Below are positions 28,756 to 43,029 of a stretch of 45,559 nucleotides of DNA, piece after piece (within the stretch, counting starts at the first letter, position 1; every line of letters begins with the position of its first letter). The position numbers and the translations under genes were made by a program. The stretch covers positions 1-45,559 of the forward strand of contig JAUIFX010000008.1 of the NCBI GenBank assembly GCA_030429865.1, given 5' to 3'. The notes beneath the pieces are model-generated. The model was not told the DNA's origin. It did not search any database and saw nothing but the letters and a program-made list of their open reading frames with translations. The DNA comes from Gammaproteobacteria bacterium. GTDB taxonomy: Bacteria; Pseudomonadota; Gammaproteobacteria; Ga0077536.

Positions 28756-30129
28756 TCAGGCCGCGCAGTCGGGAGCGTCGCGCGCGGCGTTCTCGACCAC
28801 CCCGGCGAGGGCGTCGGCATGCCGTTCGACGCTGGCGTCGTCCTGCCCCTCGACCATCACGCGGATGACCGGTTCGGTGCCCGAGGGACGCAGCAGCACG
28901 CGGCCCGTGTCACCGAGCGTCGCCTCGACGTCGGCCACGGCCTGGCGCACGAGCGGCATCGACATGACGTCGACCTTGCGCTCCATGCGCACGTTGACGA
29001 GCTTCTGCGGGAATTTGCGCATACCGCGCTTCAGATCGGCCAGCGACTGCTCGCTCGCGCTCATCGCCTCGAGCACCTGCAGCGCGGCGATGATGCCGTC
29101 GCCGGTGGTCGTCAGGTCGAGACAGATGATGTGGCCGGACGATTCGCCGCCCAGCGTCCAGCCGCCTTCCTGCAGCCGCTCGAGAATGTAGCGATCGCCG
29201 ACCTTGACCCGCTCGAAGCCGAGGCCGAGCGTGCGCACCGCGTGCTCCAGCCCCAGGTTGCTCATCTGCGTGCCGACGACGCTGCCGCGCAGCGCGCCGC
29301 TCATGTAGCGCCGGCGCGCGATGATGAACACCAGTTCGTCGCCGTCGATGACCTCGCCCTTGTCGTCCACCATGATCAGGCGATCGCCGTCACCATCGAG
29401 CGCGATGCCGACGTCGGCGCCGTGCTCGCGCACCGCGGCCTGCAGGGCGCCTGGCTCGGTCGCGCCGCAGCCGTGATTGATGTTGAAGCCGTCCGGGTCG
29501 GCGCCCAGCGTGACGACCTCGGCGCCGAGTTCGGCGAAGACCGCCGGGGCGATGTGGTAGGTCGCACCGTGCGCGCAGTCGACGACCAGCTTCATGCCGG
29601 CGAGGCTCAGACTGGAACGCACCGTGCCCTTGCAGAACTCGATGTAGCGCCCGGCCGCATCCTCGACGCGGCGTGCCTTGCCGAGGCTGCGCGAGACAAC
29701 CGTCTCCAGCGGGCGTTCGAGTTCGGCCTCGATGGCATATTCCATTTCGTCGGGCAGCTTGGTACCGGCGTCGGAGAAGAACTTGATGCCGTTGTCATCG
29801 TAGGGGTTGTGCGAGGCGCTGATGACGATGCCGGCCTTGGCGTGGAACGTCCGGGTGAGGTAGGCGATACCGGGGGTCGGCATCGGCCCGAGCAGGTGGA
29901 TGTCGATGCCGGCGGCCGACAGCCCCGCTTCCAGGGCCGACTCGAACATGTAGCCGGACACGCGCGTGTCCTTGCCGATCAGCACCTTCTGGCGGCCCGG
30001 CCCGCGCGCGGCAAGCACGCGGCCCGCTGCCCAGCCGAGCTTCATGACGAAGTCCGGGGTGATCGGATGCTGTCCAACGGTACCGCGAACGCCGTCGGTA
30101 CCAAAATACTTGCGCTGGCGCTGACTCAT
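28756..30129 (-). CDS. glmM: Phosphoglucosamine mutase
   Basis: Interconverts glucosamine-6-phosphate and glucosamine-1-phosphate on the way to UDP-GlcNAc, for peptidoglycan and lipopolysaccharide. It has 457 residues; members are near 445. The phosphoserine loop ISASHNP has its catalytic Ser at about 106, the metal loop ALDGDGDR lies mid-protein, and the substrate motif GESSGH and the C-terminal phosphate loop [17 protein letters not shown] are present. ATG 30129 starts [16 protein letters not shown]. It follows ftsH after 95 bases; folP, which often lies between them, is absent. The C-terminal 20 residues, Asp/Ala-rich, exceed the usual end. Confidence 0.97.
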   Translation of the reverse strand: MSQRQRKYFGTDGVRGTVGQHPITPDFVMKLGWAAGRVLAARGPGRQKVLIGKDTRVSGYMFESALEAGLSAAGIDIHLLGPMPTPGIAYLTRTFHAKAGIVISASHNPYDDNGIKFFSDAGTKLPDEMEYAIEAELERPLETVVSRSLGKARRVEDAAGRYIEFCKGTVRSSLSLAGMKLVVDCAHGATYHIAPAVFAELGAEVVTLGADPDGFNINHGCGATEPGALQAAVREHGADVGIALDGDGDRLIMVDDKGEVIDGDELVFIIARRRYMSGALRGSVVGTQMSNLGLEHAVRTLGLGFERVKVGDRYILERLQEGGWTLGGESSGHIICLDLTTTGDGIIAALQVLEAMSASEQSLADLKRGMRKFPQKLVNVRMERKVDVMSMPLVRQAVADVEATLGDTGRVLLRPSGTEPVIRVMVEGQDDASVERHADALAGVVENAARDAPDCAA

Positions 30130-30224
30130 GGCTGCCCCCCACTGCTGCGCGAATCTGGATCCAGGAACTCGGGCCGCCGGGATCCCTGGCCCGGCGCCAC
30201 CCTGCCCGGCGCTGGATGTTGCGC

Positions 30225-32156
<1,932 letters not shown>

Positions 32157-32234
32157 AGGCTGCCTGCGAACCTGCTACTCGGCACCGGACCGCGCGAGGG
32201 CTTCGCACGAGCCGGGCTCTAGATCATGAAAAAA

Positions 32235-32870
32235 CTATATACCACATCCCGGCGCGAAACCCCGCGCCACCGCGTAGAATTCGCGTGATCCGGCACGCGA
32301 AGCCTCCGGTTTGCGCCGCGCGACGCTGTCGAAGTTACGTTTGAGCTCGCGCATCAGTTCATCGGTCCCGGGATATTCGAACAGCTTGAGCAGCAGTGCG
32401 CCGCCCGGCCGCAGGTGCTCGCGCGCGAAATCGAGGGCAATGAGCACGAGTTCCTCTGCGGCGGCCTCGTCCTTGATGCGGATACCGGAGATATTGGGGG
32501 CCATGTCGGACATTACAAGGTCGGCAGGCGCCCCTTCGAGCGCCGCGGCAGCCGCGGCGCGCACCTCCGCGGTGCGGAAATCGCCCTCGATGACGGTAGC
32601 GCCCGCCACCGGCTCCATCTTTAAGACATCGAGCGCGAGCACGGTTCCCCGCGTACCAACGATCTGTACCGCGACCTGGGTCCAGCCGCCGGGCGCCGCC
32701 CCCAGGTCGACCACCCGGGAGCCGCTGCGCATGAGCTTGTCGCGCTCGTTGATCTCGAGGAGCTTGTAGGCGGCGCGCGAGCGGTAGCCGTCCTCGCGGC
32801 TCTTCCTGACGAAGCTGTCGCGCGCCTGGCGCTGCAGCCAGCGGCTGCTCGATGACGAGCGGCGCGGCAC
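32235..32870 (-). CDS. rlmE: 23S rRNA (uridine-2'-O-)-methyltransferase
   Basis: Heat-shock methyltransferase (FtsJ/RrmJ) that modifies U2552 in the A loop of 23S rRNA. It has 211 residues. The SAM-binding motif RVVDLGAAPGGWTQVA, VIEGDF, the catalytic Asp in VMSDMAPNISG and the catalytic Lys in LLLKLFEYPG fit the family. It starts at ATG 32870, only two bases after the greA stop, so the genes are cotranscribed. In E. coli yhbY is near; no yhbY-like RNA-binding gene is seen here. The gene ends with TAG within an AT-rich stretch before ftsH. Confidence 0.95.
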   Translation of the reverse strand: MPRRSSSSSRWLQRQARDSFVRKSREDGYRSRAAYKLLEINERDKLMRSGSRVVDLGAAPGGWTQVAVQIVGTRGTVLALDVLKMEPVAGATVIEGDFRTAEVRAAAAAALEGAPADLVMSDMAPNISGIRIKDEAAAEELVLIALDFAREHLRPGGALLLKLFEYPGTDELMRELKRNFDSVARRKPEASRAGSREFYAVARGFAPGCGI

Positions 32871-32872
32871 GT

Positions 32873-33349
32873 CTACTCGTAGCGGACGGCGAGGATCTCG
32901 TACTCGATATCGCCGCCCGGGGCACGCACGAGCGCGGTGTCGCCTTCCACCTTGCCGATCAGGGCACGCGCCACCGGCGAATTGACCGACACCATGCCGG
33001 CCTTGATGTCCGCTTCGTCCTCGCCGACGATGCGGTAGGTGACCTCGGCATCGGTCTCGAGGTTGAGCAGTTCGACCGTGGCGCCGAAGATGACCTTGCC
33101 GCCGGCGTCAATCTTGGTCACGTCGATGATCTCGGCGTTCGACAGCTTGCTTTCGATTTCCGAGATACGCCCCTCGTTGAAGCTTTGCTGCTCGCGCGCG
33201 GCGTGGTACTCGGCGTTCTCCTTGAGGTCGCCGTGTGCACGCGCCTCGGCGATCGCGGCCGTGATGCGCGAACGGTCCTCGCCCTTGCGGCGCGCGAGCT
33301 CTTCGCGCAGGCGGCGCGCGCCTTCGGCAGTCATCGGCGTCTTGTTCAT
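32873..33349 (-). CDS. greA: Transcription elongation factor GreA
   Basis: Rescues arrested RNA polymerase by stimulating cleavage of backtracked transcripts. It has 158 residues: an N-terminal antiparallel coiled coil with the catalytic acidic tip (about residues 35-50, [11 protein letters not shown]), and a C-terminal FKBP-like domain ([20 protein letters not shown]). I start at ATG 33349, which overlaps the carB stop (ATGA); the longer frame to 33610 lies inside carB. Translational coupling with carB and a two-base gap to rlmE make carA-carB-greA-rlmE one likely operon, an order known in several gammaproteobacteria. Confidence 0.96.
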   Translation of the reverse strand: MNKTPMTAEGARRLREELARRKGEDRSRITAAIAEARAHGDLKENAEYHAAREQQSFNEGRISEIESKLSNAEIIDVTKIDAGGKVIFGATVELLNLETDAEVTYRIVGEDEADIKAGMVSVNSPVARALIGKVEGDTALVRAPGGDIEYEILAVRYE

Positions 33350-36300
33350 GACTCGTATACCTCGTGCAGATCCTGCAGCCGCCGGATCGCCTCCGGGCCC
33401 GAATCGCTCAGCGCCATGACCGCGGCGGTCGCGCCGGCTACCGTGGTAGTGTAGGCAACACGCCGGCCGAGCGCGCTGGCGCGCAGCGAGAACGAATCGG
33501 CGATCGAACGCTTGCCCGACGTGGTGTTGATAATCAAGTCGATGGCGTCGTTCTTGATCATGTCGACGATGTGGGGCTGTCCCTGCGCCACCTTGTTGAC
33601 CCGCTCGCATTCGATGCCGGCTTCACGCAAGGCCCGCGCCGTGCCGTCGGTAGCGACGATACGGAAGCCGTTCTCGACCAGTACGCGGGTCAGCTCGACG
33701 GTCGCCGCCTTGTCCTGGTCGCGTACGCTGATGAAGGCCGTGCCCGTCGTCGGCAGGGCCATGTTGGCGGCCTGCTGCGACTTGCCGAACGCTTCGCCGA
33801 ACGTCGCGCCGATACCCATGACCTCGCCGGTCGACTTCATCTCCGGGCCGAGCAGCGGGTCGACGCCCGGGAACTTGACGAACGGGAACACGGCCTCCTT
33901 GACGGCATAGAAAGTCGGCACCCGTTCGCCCGCGACGCCCTGGGTAGCGAGTGACTCGCCCATCATGCAGCGTGCCGCGACGTAGGGCAGCGACAGGCCG
34001 ATGGCCTTGGATACGAACGGCGCGGTACGCGACGCACGCGGGTTGACCTCGAGCACGTAGATGTCCTCGCCCTGGATGGCGAACTGCACGTTCATCAGGC
34101 CGACCACGTTCAGTCCGCGCGCCATGACGTCGACCTGGCGGCGGATCTCGTCCTGCAGGGCGGCGGTCAGGGTGTGCGGCGGCAGGGCGCAGGCCGAGTC
34201 GCCCGAGTGCACGCCGGCCTGTTCGATATGCTCCATGATGCCGCCGATGAGCACCTCGGCGCCGTCGCAGATCGCGTCGACATCGACCTCGATGGCGCTT
34301 TCCAGGAAACGGTCGAGCAGCACCGGCGATTCGTTGGAAACCGCCACGGCGGCCTGCATGTAGCTCTTCAGGTCGTCGTCGTTGTAGACGATCTCCATCG
34401 CCCGGCCGCCGAGCACGTAGGATGGCCGCACCACCAGCGGGTAGCCGATCTCGGCGGCGCGGGCGGTCGCCTCCTCGGCCCGGCGTACCGTGCGATTGGG
34501 CGGCTGCCGCAGGCCGACTTCCTGCAGGAAGCGCTGGAAGCGCTCGCGGTCCTCGGCGAGATCGATGCAATCGGGCGTGGTGCCGATGATCGGCACGCCG
34601 GCGCGCTCGAGGTCGCGCGCGAGCTTGAGTGGCGTCTGCCCGCCGAACTGCACGATGACCCCGCGCGGACGCTCGAGTTCGACGACCTCGAGCACGTCCT
34701 CGAGCGTCAGCGGCTCGAAGTAGAGTCGATCGGAGGTGTCGTAGTCGGTCGACACCGTCTCCGGGTTGCAGTTGATCATGATCGACTCGAAACCCGCGTC
34801 GCGCGCCGCCAGCGAGGCCTGCACGCAGCAGTAGTCGAACTCGATACCCTGGCCGATGCGGTTCGGCCCGCCGCCGAGCACCACGATCTTGTCACGCGTG
34901 GAGGGACGCGACTCGCACTCGTCCTCGTAGGTCGAGTACATGTAAGCGGTGGTGGCATCGAACTCCGCGGCGCAGGAGTCGACACGCTTGAATACCGGCC
35001 GCACGCCGAGTTCGTGGCGGCGCGCACGCACGCTGGCTTCGGGCACGCCGAGCAGCGCCGCGATGCGCGCATCGGCAAAACCCTTGCGCTTGAGCTGGCG
35101 CAGCCGCGCGGCGTCGAGCGCGTCGAGCCCGGCGGCCGCGATCTCGCCCTCGAGTGCGATGATCTCGGCGATCTGGACGAGGAACCAGCGATCGATGTGG
35201 GTCATCTCGAAGACGTCATCGACGCTCAAGCCCGCGCGGAACGCTTCGCCGACGTACCAGATACGCTGCGCTCCCGCCGCGACCAGTTCACGCTGCAGCG
35301 TCTCGGGGTCGGGCGCGGCGCCGTCGGCGCTGAGCGGGTCGAGGCCGCTGGCGCCGGTCTCGAGGCCGCGCAGGGCTTTCTGGAACGACTCCTGGAAGGT
35401 ACGGCCGATCGCCATCACCTCGCCGACCGACTTCATCTGGGTGGTCAGGCGATCCTGCGCCTGCGGGAACTTCTCGAACGCGAAGCGCGGGATCTTGGTG
35501 ACCACGTAATCGAGGGTCGGCTCGAACGAGGCGGGCGTCGCACCGCCGGTGATCTCGTTGTCGAGTTCGTCGAGCGTGTAGCCGACGGCGAGCTTGGCCG
35601 CGACCTTGGCAATCGGGAAGCCGGTCGCCTTGGAGGCGAGCGCGGAGGAACGCGACACGCGCGGGTTCATCTCGATGACGATGAGCCGCCCGTTCTCGGG
35701 GTTGATCGCGAACTGCACGTTCGAACCGCCGGTATCGACGCCGATCTCGCGCAGCACCGCGATCGAGGCGTCGCGCATGATCTGGTATTCCTTGTCGGTG
35801 AGCGTCTGCGCCGGCGCAACGGTGATCGAGTCGCCGGTATGGATACCCATCGGGTCGAGGTTCTCGATCGCGCAGATGATGATGCAGTTGTCGGCGCGAT
35901 CGCGCACGACCTCCATCTCGTATTCCTTCCAGCCGAGCACGGACTCCTCGAGCAACACCTCGCTGGTCGGTGACGCGTCGAGCCCGCGGCGCACGATCTC
36001 GTCGAATTCTTCCTTGTTGAACGCGATGCCGCCGCCCGATCCGCCGAGCGTGAACGAGGGACGGATGATGACGGGGAAGCCGAGCACCTTCTGTCCTTCA
36101 CGCGCTTCCTCGAGCGTGTGGGCGATCTCCGAACGGGCCGACTCGAGACCGATGGAGGTCATTGCCTCGCGGAATTTCTCGCGATCCTCGGCCTTGTCGA
36201 TGGCCTCGCGCGAGGCTCCGATCAGCTCGACGCCGTACTTCTCGAGCACGCCCTCGCGCGCAAGATCGAGCGCGCAGTTCAGCGCCGTCTGCCCGCCCAT

Positions 36301-36567
36301 CGTCGGCAGCAGCGCATCGGGCCGCTCGCGCTCGATGATCTGCGCCACCGTCTGCCAGCGAATCGGCTCGATGTAGGTGGCGTCGGCCATGCCCGGGTCG
36401 GTCATGATCGTGGCCGGGTTGGAATTGACCAGGATGACGCGGTAGCCCTCGTCGCGCAGCGCCTTGCACGCCTGCGAGCCGGAGTAGTCGAACTCGCACG
36501 CCTGGCCGATCACGATCGGACCGGCGCCGATGATGAGGATGGATTCGATGTCGGTGCGTTTGCCCAT
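33346..36567 (-). CDS. carB: Carbamoyl-phosphate synthase large subunit
   Basis: Makes carbamoyl phosphate from bicarbonate, ammonia and two ATP for arginine and pyrimidine synthesis. The 1073-residue protein is a tandem duplication of ATP-grasp halves: a carboxyphosphate half (1-400) with [14 protein letters not shown] and [13 protein letters not shown]; an oligomerisation domain (400-550); a carbamoyl phosphate half (550-935) with [11 protein letters not shown] and [13 protein letters not shown]; and a C-terminal allosteric MGS-like domain (935-1073) with [14 protein letters not shown] and [11 protein letters not shown]. The start ATG 36567 is two bases beyond the carA stop. All expected blocks are present, with no frameshift seen. 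Confidence 0.98.
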   Translation of the reverse strand: MGKRTDIESILIIGAGPIVIGQACEFDYSGSQACKALRDEGYRVILVNSNPATIMTDPGMADATYIEPIRWQTVAQIIERERPDALLPTMGGQTALNCALDLAREGVLEKYGVELIGASREAIDKAEDREKFREAMTSIGLESARSEIAHTLEEAREGQKVLGFPVIIRPSFTLGGSGGGIAFNKEEFDEIVRRGLDASPTSEVLLEESVLGWKEYEMEVVRDRADNCIIICAIENLDPMGIHTGDSITVAPAQTLTDKEYQIMRDASIAVLREIGVDTGGSNVQFAINPENGRLIVIEMNPRVSRSSALASKATGFPIAKVAAKLAVGYTLDELDNEITGGATPASFEPTLDYVVTKIPRFAFEKFPQAQDRLTTQMKSVGEVMAIGRTFQESFQKALRGLETGASGLDPLSADGAAPDPETLQRELVAAGAQRIWYVGEAFRAGLSVDDVFEMTHIDRWFLVQIAEIIALEGEIAAAGLDALDAARLRQLKRKGFADARIAALLGVPEASVRARRHELGVRPVFKRVDSCAAEFDATTAYMYSTYEDECESRPSTRDKIVVLGGGPNRIGQGIEFDYCCVQASLAARDAGFESIMINCNPETVSTDYDTSDRLYFEPLTLEDVLEVVELERPRGVIVQFGGQTPLKLARDLERAGVPIIGTTPDCIDLAEDRERFQRFLQEVGLRQPPNRTVRRAEEATARAAEIGYPLVVRPSYVLGGRAMEIVYNDDDLKSYMQAAVAVSNESPVLLDRFLESAIEVDVDAICDGAEVLIGGIMEHIEQAGVHSGDSACALPPHTLTAALQDEIRRQVDVMARGLNVVGLMNVQFAIQGEDIYVLEVNPRASRTAPFVSKAIGLSLPYVAARCMMGESLATQGVAGERVPTFYAVKEAVFPFVKFPGVDPLLGPEMKSTGEVMGIGATFGEAFGKSQQAANMALPTTGTAFISVRDQDKAATVELTRVLVENGFRIVATDGTARALREAGIECERVNKVAQGQPHIVDMIKNDAIDLIINTTSGKRSIADSFSLRASALGRRVAYTTTVAGATAAVMALSDSGPEAIRRLQDLHEVYES

Positions 36568-36569
36568 CT

Positions 36570-37715
36570 TCAGGTGCGCTGCCTTGCCATGAGGTCGATG
36601 AATTGGTCGAACAGGGGCTGCACGTCGCGCGGACCCGGGCTCGCTTCGGGATGGCCCTGGAAACCGAACGCCGGGTGCCCGGTGTGGCGGATGCCCTGCA
36701 GGCTGCCATCGAAGAGGGACACGTGCGTCGCGGCGAGAGTCGCCGGCAGGGTCGTCTCGTCGACGGCGAAGCCGTGGTTCTGGCTGGTGATCATCACGCG
36801 CCCGGTCGCGAGGTCCTTGACCGGGTGGTTGGCGCCGTGATGACCGAACTTCATCTTCACCGTGCTCGCGCCGCAGGCCAGTGCGAGCAGCTGGTGGCCG
36901 AGGCAGATGCCGAAGGTCGGCACGTCACGCGAGATGATGTCGCGGATCGCCGCGATGGCGTAGTCGCAGGGCTCGGGGTCGCCGGGCCCGTTGGACAGGA
37001 ACACGCCGTCCGGCGCGCGCGCGATCACTTCCGCCGCAGGGGTCGTCGCCGGCACCACCTCGATGGCGCAGCCGCGGTCGGCGAGCAGGCGCAGGATGTT
37101 GTGCTTGACGCCGAAGTCGTAGGCGACGACTCGGTAGCGCGCCTCGGCCCCGTCGCGATAGGCGTCGCTGTCGAGATCCCAGCTTCCCTGGCGCCAGGGA
37201 TAGGCCTCGGCGGTGGTCACGGTACGCGCGAGATCGGCCCCGGCCAGGCCGCCGAAGGCACGCGCGCGGGCCAGCGCTTCCTCGGCATCGACCCCCCCAC
37301 CAGCGGCGACGCAGCCCGCCTGCGCACCGCCCTCGCGCAGGATGCGGGTGAGCTTGCGGGTGTCGATCTCGGCGATGCCGACCACGCCCTGGTCGCGCAG
37401 GAAACCGCCCAGCGAGCCCCCCGCGCGCCAGTTGCTGACCACCATCGAGCTGTCGCGCACGACCAGGCCGGCAGCGAAACTGCTGCGGGCTTCGACATCG
37501 AGCGCGTTGGTCCCGGTGTTGCCGATGTGCGGGTAGGTGAGCGTGACGATCTGCTGCGCGTAGGAGGGATCGGTGACGATCTCCTGGTACCCGGTCATGG
37601 ACGTGTTGAAGACCACTTCCCCGACGCCGTATCCCTCGCAACCTATTGATTGGCCGTGAAAAATAGTGCCGTCGGCGAGAGCGAGAAGAGCTGCTTGATT
37701 CACTGTGTCACCCAT
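36570..37715 (-). CDS. carA: Carbamoyl-phosphate synthase small (glutaminase) subunit
   Basis: Hydrolyses glutamine and channels ammonia to CarB. It has 381 residues from ATG 37715. The N-terminal domain has [15 protein letters not shown]. The class-I amidotransferase domain has the nucleophile in [13 protein letters not shown] and the His-Glu pair in [13 protein letters not shown] 37703 is a possible alternative start, and the longer frame to 37790 is not conserved. No strong ribosome binding site precedes either start. A promoter-like pair (37766-37794) lies about 50 bases upstream, giving carAB transcription separate from the Gfo/Idh gene. I could not recognise ArgR or PyrH/PepA-type operators. 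Confidence 0.96.
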   Translation of the reverse strand: MGDTVNQAALLALADGTIFHGQSIGCEGYGVGEVVFNTSMTGYQEIVTDPSYAQQIVTLTYPHIGNTGTNALDVEARSSFAAGLVVRDSSMVVSNWRAGGSLGGFLRDQGVVGIAEIDTRKLTRILREGGAQAGCVAAGGGVDAEEALARARAFGGLAGADLARTVTTAEAYPWRQGSWDLDSDAYRDGAEARYRVVAYDFGVKHNILRLLADRGCAIEVVPATTPAAEVIARAPDGVFLSNGPGDPEPCDYAIAAIRDIISRDVPTFGICLGHQLLALACGASTVKMKFGHHGANHPVKDLATGRVMITSQNHGFAVDETTLPATLAATHVSLFDGSLQGIRHTGHPAFGFQGHPEASPGPRDVQPLFDQFIDLMARQRT

Positions 37716-37765
37716 ACATGCAAAGCGGGAGACAGCCGTCGACTGCTCCCGCTCGATGGTCGCGG

Positions 37766-37794
37766 ATTGTACTTGACCGCCTCCTTGCATGGAA
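37766..37794 (-). promoter_or_regulatory. Candidate sigma-70 promoter of carA
   Basis: TTCCAT (37794-37789) and TACAAT (37771-37766, five of six) are 17 bases apart on the minus strand. A 6-bp stem CGCCGG/CCGGCG (37804-37821) just upstream may end the transcript of the Gfo/Idh gene. The TSS would be near 37759. Confidence 0.42.
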
Positions 37795-37827
37795 AGACCG
37801 CGGCGCCGGAAAACGCCGGCGGCATGC

Positions 37828-38844
37828 TCAGGAAGTGCCGTGGGCGCGTTGCTGCGTGGCGCGGTAGCGGTTGATACGGTGGCTGATCTCGATCGCGAGC
37901 GCGAGCGCCCGCTTGCCGTCCTCGCCGGTGACCGCCGGCGCCACCCCGTGGCGCACCGCGTCGACGAACGAGGCGATCTCGTCCATCAGTACGTCGGTGC
38001 CGGTGACCGTCTGGGTCTCGCTCTCGAACGTCACCTCGGCCTGGTCGAGCTGCTCGTGACCGTTCTCCAGCGTGCCGAAACGGAGTTCGTGGTTGGTGTA
38101 GTCGATGGCGATGACGCGCTCGGCTTCGACCACCTTCATCTGGCGCGTCGGCTCCTGCGAAACCCGGCTCGCGGCAAGCTCGGCGACGAGCCCGTTGGCG
38201 AACTCGATGCGCGCATGGGCGATGTCGATGTCGGAAGTGACCACCGCCGTGCCGGTCGAGTGAATCGCGCTGACTGGGCTGTCGGCGATGCTCAGGACGA
38301 TGTCGATGTCGTGGATCATGAGATCGAGCACGACGTCGACCTCCGTGCCGCGGGCCTTGTAGGCGGCGAAGCGCTGCGCCTCGATCAGGCGCGGCCGCTG
38401 GATGTGTTTGCGCAACGCCAGGACCACCGGGTTGAAGCGCTCGAGATGCCCCACCTGCAGTACCAGCGCGGCGCGCGTCGCGCACGCGATCAGCGCCTCG
38501 GCCTGGTCGACGCGCTCGGTGACGGGCTTCTCGACCAGCGTGTGCACGCCCGCGGCGAGGCAGTCGAACGCGATGTCGAAATGGTAGGCCGGCGGAACCA
38601 CGATCGAGACCAGATCGACCTGGTCGAGGATGTCGCGATAATCGGTGACGGCGCGCGTGCCGTACTTCGTCGCGATCTCGTCGGCGCGCGCGCTGTCGGT
38701 ATCGACCACCGCGACCAGTTCGACGCCGGCACAAGCGGCGTATTTCTGCGCGTGGAAGTTACCCAGGTAGCCGACGCCGATGACGGCGGCGCGGAGGTCT
38801 CGTGCAGGCCGCGCAGGGTGCGCGGTGGATGTGGTCCGGCGCAT
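37828..38844 (-). CDS. Gfo/Idh/MocA family NAD(P)-dependent oxidoreductase
   Basis: Predicted cytosolic sugar or cyclitol dehydrogenase of 338 residues. A Rossmann N-terminal half shows [15 protein letters not shown] (about 19-33), and the family lysine occurs in the EKPVT motif (about 109-113). The C-terminal alpha/beta domain has [18 protein letters not shown] (with the catalytic-type His) and a stretch of beta strands. HLERFNP and MIHDIDI resemble the branch containing UDP-GlcNAc 3-dehydrogenase GnnA of lipid A diamino-sugar synthesis, but no aminotransferase partner (GnnB) is next to it and I cannot name the substrate. The first 15 residues are not conserved, so a later start is possible. 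It stands between dapB and carA, where many relatives have nothing. A TATACT box lies 35 bases upstream. Confidence 0.82.
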   Translation of the reverse strand: MRRTTSTAHPARPARDLRAAVIGVGYLGNFHAQKYAACAGVELVAVVDTDSARADEIATKYGTRAVTDYRDILDQVDLVSIVVPPAYHFDIAFDCLAAGVHTLVEKPVTERVDQAEALIACATRAALVLQVGHLERFNPVVLALRKHIQRPRLIEAQRFAAYKARGTEVDVVLDLMIHDIDIVLSIADSPVSAIHSTGTAVVTSDIDIAHARIEFANGLVAELAASRVSQEPTRQMKVVEAERVIAIDYTNHELRFGTLENGHEQLDQAEVTFESETQTVTGTDVLMDEIASFVDAVRHGVAPAVTGEDGKRALALAIEISHRINRYRATQQRAHGTS

Positions 38845-38879
38845 GGTGACAGGCGGACGCCCCGGCTGGAATTCGCCGC

Positions 38880-38885
38880 AGTATA
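38880..38885 (-). promoter_or_regulatory. Candidate -10 element of the Gfo/Idh gene
   Basis: TATACT on the minus strand in the 74-base spacer after dapB. The region 17 bases upstream is GC-only and offers no -35. It is suggestive that the gene can be transcribed apart from dapB. Confidence 0.3.
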
Positions 38886-38918
38886 GCCGATCGCGCCTCG
38901 CGCGGCCGCGCCGCGGAC

Positions 38919-39722
38919 TCAGTCGCGCAGGCCGAGCACGTCCTGCATGTCGTACAGCCCCGGCGCCCGCGCAGCCGCCCAGGCCGCGGCGCGCAGGGCG
39001 CCGCGCGCGAACGCCGAACGGTCGGCGGCGCGGTGCGTGATTTCGATACGTTCGGCGGCGCCCGCGAACATCACCGTGTGCTCACCGACGATCTCGCCGG
39101 CGCGAATCGTCTCGAAGCCGATGGTCTGCGTGTCACGCGCGCCGGTGCGCCCCTCGCGGCCGTACACCGCACAGCTCGCGAGGTCGCGCCCGAGCGCCTC
39201 GGCCACGACCTCGCCGAGCCGCAGCGCCGTGCCCGAGGGGGCGTCGATCTTGTGGCGATGGTGGGCTTCGATGATCTCGACATCGAAATCGTCACCGAGC
39301 GCCCGCGCGGCGAGCTCGACGAGCCGGAAGCACAGGTTGACGCCGGGGCTCATGTTCGGCGCAAAGACCACGGCGATGTCGCGCGCAGCCTCTTCGAGAC
39401 GGGCGACATCCGCGCCGAGACCGGTGGTGCCGATGACGATGGGTTTGCGCGCCGCCCGGCAGGCGGCGACGTTGGCCAGCGTCGACTCGGGTACGGTGAA
39501 GTCGATGAGGACGTCGATGTCGCCGAGACGCGCCGCGACATCGGCCTCGATCGCGATGCCCGCCTCGCGATCGCCGACGAGCAGGCCGGCGTCGAGGCCG
39601 AGATGCTTGGACGCGGGATGCTCGAGCGCCGCGGCGACGACGAGCCCTTGCGTCTCCTGGCCGAGCGTGATCAGCGCACGCCCCATGCGGCCGGCGGCGC
39701 CGGCAATGCCGATTCTGGTCAT
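38919..39722 (-). CDS. dapB: 4-hydroxy-tetrahydrodipicolinate reductase
   Basis: Reduces hydroxy-tetrahydrodipicolinate to tetrahydrodipicolinate, the DapD substrate, with NAD(P)H. The protein has 267 residues from ATG 39722. The nucleotide loop [13 protein letters not shown] (about 5-17), [10 protein letters not shown] and the catalytic [15 protein letters not shown] (His and Lys) are present. The frame goes on to 39791 without homology. It begins 20 bases after dnaJ, so it can be read as the last gene of a dnaKJ-dapB transcript; dapB-carAB proximity is common in this group. With asd, dapC and dapD, four diaminopimelate genes are in the window but at three loci. Confidence 0.96.
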   Translation of the reverse strand: MTRIGIAGAAGRMGRALITLGQETQGLVVAAALEHPASKHLGLDAGLLVGDREAGIAIEADVAARLGDIDVLIDFTVPESTLANVAACRAARKPIVIGTTGLGADVARLEEAARDIAVVFAPNMSPGVNLCFRLVELAARALGDDFDVEIIEAHHRHKIDAPSGTALRLGEVVAEALGRDLASCAVYGREGRTGARDTQTIGFETIRAGEIVGEHTVMFAGAAERIEITHRAADRSAFARGALRAAAWAAARAPGLYDMQDVLGLRD

Positions 39723-39742
39723 GTCTGCCCCGCTCCCCGCGC

Positions 39743-40876
39743 TCAGGAGAACTTCATCTCCTCGAAGAACTTCTTCACGCCGTCCAGCCACGAGTGCGCG
39801 CGCGGGCTGTGGCGCGTGCCACCACCGCTGAGCGATTCGCGGAAACTCTGCAGCAACTCCTTCTGCTCCTTGCTGAGGTTGACCGGCGTCTCGACCGCGA
39901 CGCGGCAGATGAGATCGCCGACGCCGCCGCCACGCACCGAACGCACGCCCTTGCCGCGCAGGCGGAACATCTTGCCGGTCTGCGTCTCGGGCGGGATCTT
40001 GAGCACCACGCGGCCTTCCAGCGTCGGCACTTCGAGTTCGCCGCCGAGGGCCGCGGTGGCGAAATCGATCGGCACTTCGCAGCGCAGGTCGGATTCCTCG
40101 CGGGTGAAGATGGGATGCGGCTTGACCACGACGTTGACGTAAAGATCGCCCGGCGGCCCGCCGTTCTGGCCGGGCTCGCCCTCGCCGCTCAGGCGGATGC
40201 GGTCGCCGTTGTCGACGCCGGCCGGCACCTTGACGGCGATGGTCTTGTTACCGCGCGTCTTGCCCGAGCCGCCGCAGGTCGCGCACGGGTCGCTGACCGT
40301 CTTGCCGCTGCCGCGGCAGCGCGGGCAGGTCTGCTGGACGGAGAAGAAGCCCTGCTGCATGCGCACCTGGCCGACGCCGCCGCAGGTGTTGCACGTGTCC
40401 GGCGCACGGCCGCTGCGCGATCCCTTGCCGTCGCAGGTCTCGCAATCGACGAGCGTCGGCACGCGAATCTTGATCTCGGTGCCGCTGACCGCTTCCTCGA
40501 GCGTCATTTCGAGGTCGTAGCGCAGGTCGGCGCCGCGATAGGCACGCGTGCCGCCGCGGCCGCCGGCGCCGAAGATGTCGCCGAAGACCGAGTCGAAGAT
40601 GTCGCCGAAGCCGCCCGCGCCGCCGCCGAAGCCGCCGCCACCGGCGGACGCGTCGACGCCGGCGTGACCGAACTGGTCGTAAGCGGAACGCTTCTGGCTG
40701 TCGCTCAGGATCTCGAAGGCTTCCTTGACCTCCTTGAACTTCTCCTCGGCCTCGGTATCCCCGGGATTGCGGTCCGGGTGGTACTTCATGGCCAGGCGCC
40801 GGTACGCCTTCTTCAGTTCGGTGTCGTCCGCGCCGCGGTCGACACCCAGCACTTCGTAGTAGTCGCGCTTGGCCAT
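39743..40876 (-). CDS. dnaJ: Chaperone protein DnaJ
   Basis: Hsp40 co-chaperone that brings unfolded substrates to DnaK and stimulates its ATPase. The 377-residue protein has a J domain (1-70) with the HPD motif in YHPDRNPGD, a Gly/Phe-rich linker (about 75-105), four zinc-binding CxxCxGxG repeats between about 140 and 210 ([32 protein letters not shown]), and the two beta-barrel substrate domains. It follows dnaK after 91 bases containing a long hairpin that could reduce dnaJ output. The start ATG 40876 is preceded by AGGACAGCGAGAACC, with AGGA farther than usual. Confidence 0.98.
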   Translation of the reverse strand: MAKRDYYEVLGVDRGADDTELKKAYRRLAMKYHPDRNPGDTEAEEKFKEVKEAFEILSDSQKRSAYDQFGHAGVDASAGGGGFGGGAGGFGDIFDSVFGDIFGAGGRGGTRAYRGADLRYDLEMTLEEAVSGTEIKIRVPTLVDCETCDGKGSRSGRAPDTCNTCGGVGQVRMQQGFFSVQQTCPRCRGSGKTVSDPCATCGGSGKTRGNKTIAVKVPAGVDNGDRIRLSGEGEPGQNGGPPGDLYVNVVVKPHPIFTREESDLRCEVPIDFATAALGGELEVPTLEGRVVLKIPPETQTGKMFRLRGKGVRSVRGGGVGDLICRVAVETPVNLSKEQKELLQSFRESLSGGGTRHSPRAHSWLDGVKKFFEEMKFS

Positions 40877-40912
40877 GCTGTCGCCTGGTTCTCGCTGTCC
40901 TTACAAAACCGA

Positions 40913-40943
40913 GGCCCGGGCAGGCTGAGCGCCTGGCCGGGCC
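40913..40943 (-). terminator. Strong hairpin between dnaK and dnaJ, possible partial terminator
   Basis: The two arms 40913-40925 and 40931-40943 pair over 13 positions with one mismatch around a five-base loop: outer GGCCCGG/CCGGGCC, inner CAGGC/GCCTG. On the minus strand it is followed by TCGGTTTTG, a short T-run. It lies 24 bases after the dnaK stop. This form fits a leaky intrinsic terminator or a stabilising stem lowering dnaJ relative to dnaK. Confidence 0.45.
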
Positions 40944-40967
40944 CGTGGAACGGGTTGATTCCCGCGG

Positions 40968-42899
<1,932 letters not shown>

Positions 42900-42964
42900 G
42901 ATGTGCCTCTGCTGAATGTCTTGTGGTCCGGAAGTCCGTACGGGGTCCGGCGCGGTTGCTGTTC

Positions 42965-42992
42965 AAGTGGGGCCGCTCACCCCGATGTCAAG
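42965..42992 (-). promoter_or_regulatory. Sigma-32-type heat-shock promoter of dnaK
   Basis: On the minus strand CTTGACA (42992-42986) and CCCCACTT (42972-42965) are 13 bases apart. Sigma-32 promoters read CTTGAAA, 13-17 bases, CCCCATnT, so this is one mismatch in each of the main boxes. It lies in the grpE-dnaK spacer. A 7-bp stem GGGCCCG/CGGGCCC (42993-43012) ends right at the -35 box and may close the grpE message. Confidence 0.6.
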
Positions 42993-43029
42993 GGCCCGGC
43001 GTCACGGGCCCCGCTGCGAGGCCGCGGCG

